Assembly (NCBI RefSeq): GCF_010389155.1
Contig: NC_057763.1
Span: 45,614,645 to 45,678,644 of the forward strand
Reading direction: 5' to 3'
From: Erigeron canadensis
Taxonomy: Eukaryota > Streptophyta > Magnoliopsida > Asterales > Asteraceae
Length of the DNA stretch: 64,000 nucleotides
Below the pieces are notes generated by a model that saw only the letters and a list, made by a program, of their open reading frames with translations, ran no database searches and was not told where the DNA came from. Shown piece after piece: positions 52,804 to 64,000 of the stretch. Every line of letters begins with the position of its first letter. Positions within the stretch are counted from its first letter, which is position 1. A program made the position numbers and the translations under genes.

Positions 52804-54307
52804 TTCTATTTCAATTAACTATTATTAATCACTCTTTAAAGCTTTTGTAAATTATTACTATTATTAATAAAATTAAAAAGATACTTATGAATATTGAAAT
52901 GTTAGGGTTTTTTTTTTTTTTTTTTTGGCGTGTGTTTATATATCTGGAAGTGAAGTGATGGTAAAGAAGAAGAGGAGGTGGTTAATTTATTATTTGTTGT
53001 TACGTATTTAATTTTTGATGATGGCTGCACAGAGATAGATTTGGATATAGATATACATGATTTATTTATAGGGCTATTAAGAAGTTAGATTATGAAGTAG
53101 TTTATGTTTCACTACATTTTTTGGGCTATAGCCCTCTAAAATGGTAGTCCATATGTCCCCAAATAACGGATACGAGTACCGACTAGGCTACTAGTGAGAA
53201 CTAATAAGTTTGGCTCGTCCCAATTCGTTATTGTTTTGTTTAATCAACGTCTATATTTTTTTGTACATACTCATGGCAACATTATCATGTTATTTATTTT
53301 TTATGTTTTCTATCTTTTTTACAAATGATTTTTGAATAAATAAAAAAAAAAAACTCTACTTGATTATGGATAATCGGTTGTCTAAACGTGTTCTATTTAT
53401 AGTTTAAAAACTATTGTGTGTTGTCAAGAATTTAAATCTTCTTTTCCTTGGGGTGGAAATATAAAACGTAATAGAAAGTATTAATTACCAAAGATAATTT
53501 ACATTTATACCCAATATTTTGGAATATGATTGTATGAGTTTGATGATCTATAACTTAAAGAAACATGATTTATTGAATTCATCTCAAGTGCAAGTTCTTT
53601 TATGTTTGTAATATGGAAAATAATAAATCCTTTTAAAATTCTTGGTACTAATCCTCTTAATTTTGTTAAAAGTTGACATGTGTAATCCATATATTCTTTT
53701 TCATTATCTTATCATATGATTATGAGGATTATTAAGAGGATAACCATGTAATATATCAAAGGTTGCAATGTAAATAATAATAATATTTTTACATATTCCC
53801 AAAACTTTACAATCATTTAATTGTGCTGACAGTCAAGCTACAAAACAATCTCTAATGGCATTTCGAACTTAAATATATCATTACTTTGACCCTTTTATGT
53901 TCTCATGAAGATAAAACACGATATTGTTACTTTTCTATTTTTCTGTTGGCGTGGGTCTTACTAAAGAGGCGAACACGGAAACAGTTCCACCACACGAAAA
54001 ATTCCACCTCGTGATTATATTTTTGATGGTATCAACTTGTCTGACGTAATTCAAATTATTTACCATCAATACTTGCTTCTGATATATTTTATAAAACCTT
54101 AGTACATTGATCATTAACAATTAATAAACTATAACTGAAATAATATTCGTCAAACATGACATGGGCAGTAAACGAGTTATAATTGCTACAAAGAGCTACA
54201 AGTGCAGAGTGCCATTTAGTTGAACAGTTTTTGTTTACCAACAGAAAATGTTAAACGATCATGTCAACCGATGATCGTTCTTATTTGTAATCCTGATCTC
54301 AAAAAGA
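52804..54307. other. Intergenic, API5-like promoter to ATP11 3' end
   Basis: Contains the 5' UTR and promoter of the API5-like gene near 52804-53050 (a T homopolymer at 52911-52926) and the ATP11 3' UTR near 54150-54307. Nothing else was recognised. Confidence 0.65.
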
Positions 54308-56939
54308 CTACATCATTGGCATATCTAATGTTCGCAAAACATCTTTAAACTCAAAATCGCTTGTTTGTTTGTTAAAGCGTTCAACCAGTTTGTATCTTGT
54401 GTCGTTCAAGTAGAAGGACTGCGCAGTTTCCAATAGCCATTTTGCCTCGGAGTCTGTTAACTTACTGGTAAACACGATGTCGCCCCGAATAAGGATTAAG
54501 TCCTTGGTTTCGGCAAATTCTTTGTAATGAGAAACAGTGAAGTAAGGAGCAGCTTGAGTTCCTCTAGCTTTGTAATCTTCAAGACCAGTGAAAAGTATGT
54601 GTGGCATCTGCACTGCATAATATGATAAAAATCAGGAAAAAGTAAAGAAATCAAAAAGTAAGATAAAATTCCGCTAAGAGGTGCCTCTTTTTAACAATAT
54701 ATAAATGGGTCAATCCCGGTTATGTTTTAGCTTTGACAGATTGCAAAGGTAAAGTCAAGAAAATTAGCTAAGAAGGAACGGGTTATAATAAAGCAAGAAC
54801 AATAAGCAGTTTTGGCAGCATGCTAAACCTAAATTTCATTTTTGTCAAATAGGTGCCCTTGAATGTTTGTTATGAAGAAAATCATACCTTGCATAAACAT
54901 CGTTGTGTAACCACTACCTTTCCACACCGGAAGCACGAAATAGCGGCTACAGAAAAAGGATTTTCTCAGAATAAAGATCTAAAAAACCTAAACGTAGTAT
55001 GGAAAAACACAAGAACAAGATTGTTTGCGAAATCCAAACAAGAGAATTGTACTTATGGAAGCATTTTCCAATCACAAACCCATCTGGACCACTCACTGAT
55101 GGTAATGTTTAAATGGGTAATGAGTCAAATTTACGCTTAGTAAAAATGGGAAGATTTTAGTATGAGACGGGTCATAACAGGTTGACCCAATGCATTTCTT
55201 TCCCAACAAAATAGATAATTATGTATAAATTACAAAAATGTATTATTGTCCAGTTTGGTTACTATAGTGGTTTATAAGGTTATATGCACTAAGAATACAG
55301 TTTTGGTGACTGTTTGCTTTGCAAAAAAATGCTTAAAATTTTACCCACTGAAAAGTTTGAAATTAATCATAACCCAAATCAACCTAGTTCATAAGTAAGG
55401 AGTTCAAAACCCCATGTGCTAGACCCTCCATGGGTAAGTCAAATCTAAGTGTTATGTTCTTCCTTATTCTGAAAGGATTTTGTGGCGGTAAGGCTTCCAC
55501 AAAGCCTATATGAGTGTGGGATTCCACACATCAGGCAATCCCATTTATTAATAATAAAAGTGATGGTATAGGTTCCTGAAATGTCACTTTCAGGTGCCAG
55601 ATGACAACAAATTAGCTTTAGCCTTCTAGTGTAAATTTCCCACTGCCCCTATAAGCGTTGTTGACTATAAACAATTGTAGATGCTCAATAATTACCAGTC
55701 AGCAGCTCGTTGTTCTAGTAGATGATACAACTTTGTCTTCATTGATGCACCAATATGACCTCTTCCTATATGAAACTGAACCGAAAATCACATCATTTGG
55801 TCAGCTACCATTTTGAAAATTGATTAAAGATGAACCCATGAGGCTCTTCATCACATACAAACAACAATACATATTGTACCCTTTCAATTTAATCTTGCTT
55901 AGTTTGGGTAGTGCAGTTCACTATCTACTTGTTAGATCTATAATGCCTGGCATACATTTATACACTTGGATTTTGAGAGGTCAAATAAATCAGCTTATAT
56001 ACAAATAAAACAGTTCCATTAATCTTATACCAAAAAAAAACACATCACATGTAGTAATTAAAAATAATACTTTACCAATTACAAATATTATTTACTCTTT
56101 TGAAAGTTGAGATTTATTAATCACCATATACGGTGGACTAATAAGTACTAATTATTACTACACTTCAGACTCTACTGTAAATTGAGAAAGTATGTGACCC
56201 CATAAGAATATGTTATATCATAGTCACATTCCACAGAGAGTCCATTCTGTTTGACGGTTAACACCATCAGATTTTAGATGAAATAAATGTTCTCCAAAGT
56301 TATAACAACGAGCAAATTTCATGTCTTCATGTTGGAAACTCGCATTGTATGCTAAAAACTTATGTCTGTTAAAATTATAACTACTTCATAAGTTCACGAT
56401 AATGTACAAACTCTCTTAACTTTACCAAGCGTCTTTGAAGAGCAATTTCCGATAGCTACCTTCACCAACTTTTTGTTACCATTAAAAAGCGTTGACCCTA
56501 CTCTACAAATATCCTACGGCACTAGTCAAGTGTTTGGTGTTAGTGTTTTGCACCTAAGACCCCAAACCCTCAAAGTTCTTATTACACGTTAGCTTGGATA
56601 GCAGCACTAAAAAATTACGTCAGTATGCTAAGCAGATTTTACATAAGGTAATGCTTAGGCCATATAGTTTCAAATAAAAAGAGAATATATCACACAAGAG
56701 CTTACATCATCCCAAATTGTAGCTAGATCCTCTGGAGTTTGAAGCTTTGCCCTCTGAACATCAATAATAGACTCCAATGGCTTGTGCTTCAACGGCTCAA
56801 ACCCAGAGGCAAAACTTGAAAACCCGCGAGAACCAAACGAACCAACATAATCACCCGTAATGCAATGCTGATGAAACACACCAGGTGCTCTTCGCACCGA
56901 TAATGCACGTCTTGACAGCCTGGCTGCTACACCTAGCAT
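54308..56939 (-). CDS. ATP11: Mitochondrial F1-ATPase assembly factor ATP11 (ATPAF1)
   Basis: Four exons join in phase: 56939-56706, 55775-55696, 54946-54888 and 54612-54308, giving 225 aa. The N-terminus (MLGVAARLSRRALSVRRAPG) is basic, Arg/Ser-rich and lacks acids, as in a mitochondrial presequence. The body matches ATP11: PLESIIDVQRAKLQTPEDLA, IWDD/FHIGRGHIGASMKTKLY, FVLPVWKGSGYTTMFMQ, FTGLEDYKARGTQAAPYFTV, and RGDIVFTSKLTDSEAKWLLE, ending FEFKDVLRTLDMPMM. ATP11 is a matrix chaperone that binds free F1 beta subunits before hexamer assembly. It is shorter than yeast Atp11, mostly at the N-terminus. A SINE-like stretch sits in intron 2. A head-to-tail neighbour of the API5-like gene. Confidence 0.93.
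55375..55545 (+). mobile_element. SINE-like sequence in ATP11 intron 2
   Basis: AAGGAGTTCAAAACCCCATG has a degenerate B-box, followed by a GC-richer block (CTATATGAGTGTGGGATTCC, ATCAGGCAATCCC) and an A/T tail at about 55541. The A-box is poor. Family not identified. Confidence 0.4.
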
Positions 56940-57687
56940 CGTGCTTATCTGTCACATAGCTATATCCATATAAGAATATATATATGTGTGTGTGTGTGTG
57001 TGTGATCAAAAAGAAACGTCGCTTCACATCATTTCAATTTCTACATAAACTGTTTCCAAAAAGTTTAGTTCTTTTAGACATTTCATCAAACAGTTGATAG
57101 CAAGTATAAAAAACTAGAACGAAAAAAATCCACCTATAAAGAAAAGATAATAAACTTAATTCATTTCATATGATAAAACTAATCATAACCCAGAAATATT
57201 CTTCTACAATATCATGGATTTATGAAATTACCAAATTAATTTAACAATAATAATATCCTAATACATAGTAAATGATAAAGAAAAGTATTATAAGTGTATA
57301 CCTGAAATCTGTCGAAATTTTTAAAGATCCGGTGGCCGGAGCTGAGAGACGACGGTGGCCGGAGTGAGACGCCGGAGCTAATGAGAAAGAGTGCGTTCTG
57401 GGGGATGCGTTTAACTATATTTTTTAATTCATTTATTTTAATTATAATTCGTTTTAACTTTTAGAGTATGCATTTTTCTGGGCTAGACGTTAAGCCCAAA
57501 TATAGAGAAATATAATTAAGTAATTATAAATAGAAAGTTTATTTAAAGCAGGCCCAGAAAGCCCGATTACATATTAAAAAGTCCCAATATAGAGCCCACA
57601 GTATTTAAGTTGGGTCACGCAACTTGAGTGTGCTAATAAATTTTAGATATGTTAAAATAGTAGTATCCCATATATAAAATCAAGAGA
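56940..57687. other. ATP11 5' flank
   Basis: Holds a (TG)n microsatellite (56983-57003), an intron-like stretch, and a GC-richer block at 57318-57400 (GGTGGCCGGAG repeated) that is probably an untranslated first exon or the core promoter of ATP11. Confidence 0.55.
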
Positions 57688-60600
57688 AAATTACATTTTT
57701 CGTCCTTCAACTTGTCAATTTTCACAGTTTTGCCCCTAAAGTGAATTAATTACAATAAAACCTCTAACGTTTGTCATTTTTTTCAATTTAGACACCGCGG
57801 CCAAACGGAGTTGTATTTGAGCCGTTAACCCTTACACGTGCGTTTCACGTGAGGGCAATTCTGCCCTTTCCTCTTTCGCGCATCTCTCTCTTTTATTTAT
57901 TTCGAGCCCACCCCATTTCCCCCTTTATTTCCCAAAATCTTCCCTAAAGTTTGTCAAAAACCCTATCCGATCAAAAAAATGGGTACAAAAAATCAAGGCT
58001 CAATAGGAGTTACTCGAGATAAAGATTTCGATATTGCTTTGCACAAGAAACTATATGGTATGTTTTAGGGTTTATTATTATTAATATTATCAGTAATATA
58101 TAATATTATTTAGGGTTTATTATTATATATATTTTATTTTTTGAAAAGTAACAAAAGTCGTTTTTCTTCATCATATGATTACCCAGAAATGTTCTCAATG
58201 GCAATACATTATGCTGGTTCTTTTACACCTTTCCCTGAAAGAAAGTATGTCGGTGGTCAGAAGGTCATGATAGACTGGCTCAATTTTGAAACTTTGGAGT
58301 TTCAGGTAAATGACTTCAAAACTGTGGTTGTAGAATTTGCAAAGGTTGATCCTAATACGCAACTGTTTTTACACTATAAGAAACCTGGTGGAGATTTGGA
58401 TTTGGATCTTTTTCCTATATGTAATTATCAAGATTTAAGAAATATGATAATGCATGCTAGGAGAACTAGGTTTGTTGAGATGTATGTAGAACATGGTACA
58501 ACATCAATAGGAAATAATTTTGAACTTGGTGAAACTAGTAGACCTTGTAGGAAATCGTTTGATGATGAGAATGTAGTTGATTTAGATGACAATGCAGTTG
58601 GTTTAGATGGCAATGCATGTGAAAAAAACATTGCAGATGACAATGCAGATGCTTTAGAAGGTTCTGATGGTCCTACTGAGCCACCTGGCTTTGAAGGGTG
58701 TAATTTTGCTAAGGCAAAACAACATATTGAAGTTGATAAGGCAGAACAACATATTGAAGTTGAAAATGAGGAGGATTTCCCAGTGGATGAGAGTGACAAG
58801 GTTCATGATGTACATGTAGATATATCTAAGTTTGATAGAACATTTAGCAGGCTTCATGTTAACTGGCTAGGAAAAGGAGTAGAATCAAGTGTAGGAGAGT
58901 TGAAAGTGGGTGAAGAAGTCATTGGGATTGACTTTGATGCTTATGACAGTGGTGTAGGTTCTGATTGTGATGATCCAGTTTCCAAAAGAAAAATGCAGAT
59001 TAAGGAGTTTCAAAATGAGCAGAAAAACAATGTTGGCAATGTCATTAAACCACCATTCTATATTTCACAATCATTTGCTGACAGAGAACAAGTGACAGTT
59101 TTGGTAAAACAACATGCAGTTGAAACAAATAGGAATATTAAGTTTGTTAAGAATGATTCGTTAAGGGTTAGAGCTAGATGTTATGGCCATGTTCCATGTG
59201 CAAAAAAGGAAGGGGGTAGACAAAGGCCTGTTATAAAGAAGAAGGTTCAAACTAAAGGTTCAAAAGGTGAAGGTTCAAAAACTGAAGGTTCAAAAGGTGA
59301 AGGGGAGTCAAGTAAGGGCAAAGAGGTGATTTCAGAGAAACCCACTTGTCCCTGGACCCTACACGTGTCAAAACCAGAAGGAAAGGATCGTTGGACTGTG
59401 AAGACTTTTAATAGTGAGCACACATGCTTAAGATCCAGAAAATTAAGTGCAGCCAACTCCACTTTTTTAAGTGAACATGTGAGTGATATTGTGAGAACCA
59501 ATCCAGACATCTCTGGTGAAGCAGTTGAAGATCATTTGTCAAAACAATTTGGAATTAACATCTCCAGGATGACTGCTTATAGAGCCAAGGATAAAGCAGT
59601 TAAGAAGTTGAGGGGAGACTACCATGAGCAGTTTTCATTGCTAAGGGAGTATATAATTGAGTTGAAACATAGGAATCCAGGCACCACTGTTAAGTTGGAT
59701 TTTCATCCAACCACAACAGAACAGTTTGAGACTAGGGTTTTTAGGAGAATATTTGTGTATCTTGGTTCATTAAAGAAGGGCTTTCAAGAGTTAGGTAGGG
59801 AGCTATTGGGGTTAGATGGGGCTTTTATGAAAGTTCCCTACCCTGGTCAATTGCTAACTGCAGTAAGTGTGGATGGGAACAATGGGATCTATCCTGTTGC
59901 ATATGCACTGGTTGAAGCTGAATGCAAGGCATCCTGGGAATGGTTCTTGGAGTGCCTTGGGGATGATTTGGGACTGCCCAACAATGTTAATTTCACATTC
60001 ATATCTGATAAGCAGAAGGTAAGTATAATTCTTGTTTAATTATTGTTAAATATAATTTAATTATTGTTTAATATAATTTAATTATTGTTAACCATTTTCT
60101 GCAGGGTATCCTTCCAGCCATCAATAAAGTCTTTCCTAGTGCAGAGCATATGTTTTGTTTGAGGCACATCAATGAAAACATGATTGCAAAATTTAGAGAT
60201 GGTGGATTGAGTGAAAACCTTTGGTTTACAGCCACAAGAACAACCCATGCTGAGTTTGAGAATGCAATGTCAGAAATCCAGAGAATCCATCCTGAAGCTT
60301 ATGATTATTTGAGAAAAATTTCAGCCCAATCTTGGTCTAGAGTACACTTTTCAGGTACATGTTAATTGTGTAATTATAATATGTTAGCATTTTATGTAAT
60401 TGTGTAATTATAATTGACCATATATTTCTAGTATATGTGTTAGCATTTTAAGTAATTGTGTAATTATAATATGTATTCATGGAGAGCAAAATGTGACATC
60501 CTTTTAAACAACATTTGTGAATCATTCAATAGTAAACTAGTTAAGGGAAGAGACAAACCAATCATCACTACTTTAGAGTTCATTAGGGAGTATCTAATGA

Positions 60601-62560
60601 AGAGGATTGTTAAGGTGCAAGAAGTTATTGACACATGTCAGGGTCCACTCACTCCAACAGCCACAGAAATTCTTGAAACAAATAAGAAGGATGCAGAAAA
60701 GTTTAATGTTATATGGAATGGGGAAAACAGATTCCAGGTTAATGGGCCATGGAATGAACAAGTTGTGGTTGATATGCAAAATAGAGAATGTTCTTGCAGG
60801 AAGTGGCACTTGACAGGGATACCTTGCAAACATGTTGTTGCTGTTCTTTGGAAAATGGATAAGTTTGGTTATGATGTAGGTGAGGTTGAAGACTGGGTGC
60901 ATACTGCATATACTTTGCAGACATGGCAGCAAGTGTATTCAAACAAGGTTGAACCAATTGTTGGTGCAACCTACTAGGAAAAAAGTAATAATCCACTGAA
61001 GATTCTGCCTCCTAAACACCACAAACAAGTTGGGAGGCCAAAAAAGAAAAGAAAGAGAAGCCAATATGAGAATGAACCAATTGTGAGAGGTAACAAACTG
61101 TCAAAGAAAGGGGGAACTATTACTTGTGGAAATTGCAAGAACAAGGGTCACAACTCCAAGACATGCAAAGGACAATCAAGCCAAGCAACTGAAAACATGT
61201 ATGCAATCCTTCCAAGTAGGTTTATTTACATAACTTGAGTATTAATTTTTTCCTAAAATTGTAATATGTGTTTGTTGTAGGCCAAGAAAGAAGGCATCCA
61301 AGTCCAAGTCAGCCACTCAACCTTCTACAAGCCAAGCAAGTCAATCTGCTGCTCAAACACCTACTGCCAGCCAACCAGGTCAATCAAGCCAAGTAAGTCA
61401 AGCTACAACTGTACTGAAGCATGTTTCCAGTCCACGTGGAGTTCAATGGGTTGCACCTAAGGGGTTTGCAGGGCCAAGGTCTAGAGCATGAAGCCTGAAG
61501 CCTGCTTAAGTATTTATCTATGTTTTATGAATTTCAAAACAATATTAGGTGTTGTGTTTGTTTTATTTTGTTTTCTGGATACAAACTTTGGTAATGTGTT
61601 GTGTTTGTCATGCTTAAGTATTTATCTACTTAAGTATTTATCTACTTTATTTAGGTCAAAACTGGTAATGTGATTTGTATTGCTTTCAAGATTACCATAC
61701 ATTACAAGATTACATGACTAAATTATAAGACAAAAACTGCATTACATTGCCTGCAAATGCATAAAAGCATTGACTTCTAAAAGAGTAAAAACCATTGCCT
61801 GCAAATGCATTACATTGCCTACAAACTACAAAAGACTAAAAACCATGGATTTCCCTTTTTTTTTTCATTTAGTGGATACACATGAAATCCACATAACCAG
61901 ACAAAAGAAAACTCAACTTCCAATCAGTCCTAACTTCATATTTCTTGCTTGTTGTTCCTTGAACTTCAATCGATCTTCCACTTTGTTTTTGGCCCTTAAC
62001 AATCCAGGAATTATTTGCACGGATCTTGGACACATAGGTGGGTCAAACCATGCGAAAAACCCACATCTTGGTACCTGAAAATTATGGTTTAACAATCCCT
62101 TAAAAATTCAAAAATTAAAAAACTAGGGCTTTTTTACACTTACCCGAGAACAACAAAAGAACCTTCTCCGGGGGTTGGTGTCGGTCCATGAACACATTAC
62201 ATTGGCAACAAGACCACAATAACATCGAACCATGGTGTGTTTTGAGGTTATGGAGTTTTAGGGTTTTTGTTAAGAAGCAAATAAAGAAGAAAAGGGAAAG
62301 AAAGGTGTGTGTAACGTTTGTATATATATATATATATTATTTAATCTTTATTAAACTAAAACGAACGTTATATGGAGGAAAGGACAGAATTGCCCTCACG
62401 TGAAACGCACGTGTAAGGGTTAACGGCTCAAATACAACTCCGTTTGGTCGCGGTGTCTAAATTGAAAAAAATGACAAACGTTAGGGGTTTTATTGTAATT
62501 AGTTCACTTTAGGGGCAAAACTGTGAAAATTGACAAGTTGAGGGACGAAAAATGTAATTT
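57688..62560 (+). mobile_element. MuDR-type Mutator element, near-complete
   Basis: Inverted repeats of about 183 bp (57688-57870 and 62378-62560) open with AAATTACATTTTTCGTCC and share CACAGTTTTGCCCCTAAAGT, AATACAACTCCGTTTGG and CACGTGAAACGCACGTG-type blocks with very few differences. Between them lies a Mutator transposase gene. The near-identity of the TIRs suggests a recent insertion. The 9-mers at the two junctions (ATCAAGAGA and GTGTCTGGT) do not match, so no target duplication is visible. Confidence 0.92.
58189..61491 (+). pseudogene. MURA-like transposase with one in-frame stop
   Basis: Exons 58189-60018, 60105-60354, 60487-61219 and 61281-61491 keep phase for 1,008 codons, interrupted only by TAG at 60975-60977. 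Order: N-terminal region MFSMAIHYAGSF; a long acidic spacer; MuDR DNA-binding domain (about 59070-59430, with CYGH...CPW...HTC); DDE catalytic core with LGLDGAFM, YPVAYALVEAE...WEWFL and FISDKQKGILPA; SWIM zinc finger CSCRKWHLTGIPCKHVVAVLW (CxC...CxH); NLS/hook GRPKKKRKR; zinc knuckle CGNCKNKGHNSKTC; Ser/Gln-rich tail. The stop falls where a Trp (TGG) would fit, just after the SWIM domain, and removes the NLS and knuckle. An upstream ATG at 57979 may start a short first exon. Confidence 0.9.
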
Positions 62561-62935
62561 GTGTCTGGTATGGCCGACTTTGTGTCTGGTCGTGTTGTGG
62601 CTCAGGCTGCACAACGTAAACGTGCCAAGTACAAGGCTAAGTGTGTGGATATTGATTATGGTTTCTTTTCATTCTCAGTCTCTTCCTTTCGGTAACTTGA
62701 GAAAGATGTCGCGGTATTACTCAAGCGAATTTGAAAGTTTTATGTAACACAAGACATTGGGGCACGTGCTGCTGCCATATATTTAGTAGGATTAGTTTGC
62801 TATCGCTAAAGGAGTGGGGGTCCAGATAGTATCTCGGCTCCCCACTAACTTTTTGTAATATCGTTTGGTTTTCTAATGAAGTTATAATAATAATAAATAA
62901 CAACAACAACATTAATAACAATGTAATACATTTAT
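62561..62935 (+). mobile_element. LINE 3' relic, possibly RTE clade
   Basis: Starting near 62567 the frame reads MADFVSGRVVAQAAQRKRAK, YKAKCVDIDYGFFSF, then after stops VTQDIGARAA and an AATAATAATAAATAACAACAAC tail-like region at 62885-62912. I recognise this as the decayed C-terminus of a plant non-LTR retroelement, with at least four in-frame stops. Clade assignment is tentative. Confidence 0.45.
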
Positions 62936-62985
62936 CATAACTTTTTTTCTTTGATCACTGGATCGTTCCGTTTCTTGAGATTGTC

Positions 62986-63010
62986 ATCTTAATCTTAATC
63001 TTAATCTTAA
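62986..63010. repeat. (TCTTAA)n repeat at the Helitron 5' edge
   Basis: Four to five TCTTAA units precede the Helitron candidate, leaving several possible TC starts. Confidence 0.8.
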
Positions 63011-63879
63011 TATATACTATAAGACAGTTGAACTAACAACTTATTAACCAATCAAATCGCTCAATTTTATCATATTGATTTTCGCTTACGGCATCATTTA
63101 GATTAACTACAAATTAAAAATCCTAATAATCATTATCCAAATACATTATTATATTAATATTCATTAATTTACACTTTTCTGTTTTCCATCAATAATTTAT
63201 ACTTTTTAGCCCTGAATACTTAATTTATATTTATTTTTAACCATCAACTTGAGGGATTTTTTTTAAATTTAAATTAAAACAATTTCAACATATGAAATAT
63301 TGTCTACAAAAAACTATTTCAAAACCTAATGATTTATTAATCAATCAAATCGCTCAATTTCATCAAATTGACTCTGACTTATTAATTGTTTTTTTATCAA
63401 TAGTTTACACTTTTTAGCCATGAATACTTAAATTATATCTATTTTTAGTCATCAATAATTATCATAGGAGAGGTGATTGAGAATAAACCTATTCATATTA
63501 AGGGTCCGCATCATTATCAAATACGTATACTTAAATGTCAAGTAGAGGATCACAAGTATGTTTATATTAAAATTCTTAATTATTTTGCATACTAATATCA
63601 CATTATGAGTATAACTGGTTTCAAAATATTATATAACAGAAAAATTATTATAGCACGTGTCTTATGGAATAACTACGCCAAATAATTCCATCAATATGTC
63701 TCGGCTAATAATGATAGTGACGAACCTGCTGTGATTATTGTAATACAACTTGCAACGTATGACACTTGGAACCGTATATTTTCAAGTTATAAGCTTTTAT
63801 AACTTAAATGTATGAAGATCTAATAATTGATAATATCGCAAACCCCGTGTGTAGTGTTGGACACGGGTCTAAAATCTAG
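63005..63879 (+). mobile_element. Candidate non-autonomous Helitron, about 0.88 kb
   Basis: The 5' end is A then TCTTAATATATACTATAAGA. The 3' end is the hairpin CCCGTGT-GTAGTGTTGG-ACACGGG, seven or so bases, CTAG, then T (63844-63880). Both ends follow Helitron rules. Inside, a block around ATCAATCAAATCGCTCAATTT and TTTACACTTTTTAGCC is present twice (63050-63240 and 63330-63455). No ORF. Confidence 0.65.
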
Positions 63880-63880
63880 T

Positions 63881-64000
63881 ATGTGACTAGATATAGATAA
63901 TTTTAAAAAATAAGATAATAATAATATAACAACAACAATAATAATAAAGGAACTTTTTTGGTTTCATGCACCGTCAGACGGTACCCAAAATGCACATTTC
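63881..64000. other. Right edge, nothing recognised
   Basis: Short AT-rich stretch with AATAATAATAA repeats; too little to call. Confidence 0.5.

Noticed and set aside
53505..54120. Short minus-strand ORFs between API5 and ATP11
   Set aside because: No recognisable motif; expected by chance in AT-rich intergenic DNA.
55820..56008. Plus-strand ORF inside ATP11
   Set aside because: It lies in intron 1 on the opposite strand and resembles no protein.
58428..58799. Minus-strand ORF of 123 codons
   Set aside because: Antisense to the acidic spacer of the Mutator transposase.

Overview
Nuclear DNA of a flowering plant: AT-rich, with many short GT-AG introns, plant-specific gene families and dense plant-type transposable elements. 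The repeats (an Au-like SINE with a GTT tail, abundant Helitron ends) suggest a eudicot, probably an asterid and perhaps Asteraceae. That assignment is inference. Exon models were built by hand from splice signals, codon phase and family resemblance. No search was run.

Layout. 1-3134 (-): TMEM120/TMPIT-like membrane protein, cut by the left edge. 5325-7895 (-) and 13674-17390 (-): a tandem pair of EF-hand NCL-type sodium/calcium exchanger genes with identical seven-exon layouts, plus a decayed third copy at about 12880-13200. 8498-8571 (-): a nuclear tRNA gene between them. 10448-11990: a CACTA-like element, a Helitron-like end and a 5'-truncated LINE. 17391-32273: almost no genes and a mosaic of mobile DNA. 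This includes a Helitron candidate, a foldback element, three long-TIR (MULE-like) elements, one of them hosting an Au-like SINE, and two hAT-type MITEs. 32274-38542 (-): DEAH-box RNA helicase of the DHX35/DEAH9 type. 38747-41496: SINE and Helitron-like repeats. 41497-45834 (+): complete glutamate receptor-like channel, 937 aa. 46602-52803 (-): API5-like protein. 54308-56939 (-): mitochondrial ATP11 (F1-ATPase assembly factor). 57688-62560 (+): a nearly complete MuDR-type Mutator element with 183-bp TIRs and a transposase broken by one in-frame TAG. 62561-64000: a LINE relic and a Helitron candidate.

The host genes do not form one pathway; this is ordinary eukaryotic gene order. NCL and GLR are both cation-transport families, but their proximity looks incidental. 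The most unusual protein observation is that both NCL paralogues keep two EF-hand loops while the acidic residue expected in each exchanger alpha repeat is replaced (P-S / P-M in the first, Arg in the second). This suggests a pseudo-exchanger or Ca-sensor role. API5 and ATP11 are, from memory, also neighbours in Arabidopsis, so that pair may be a conserved microsyntenic block.
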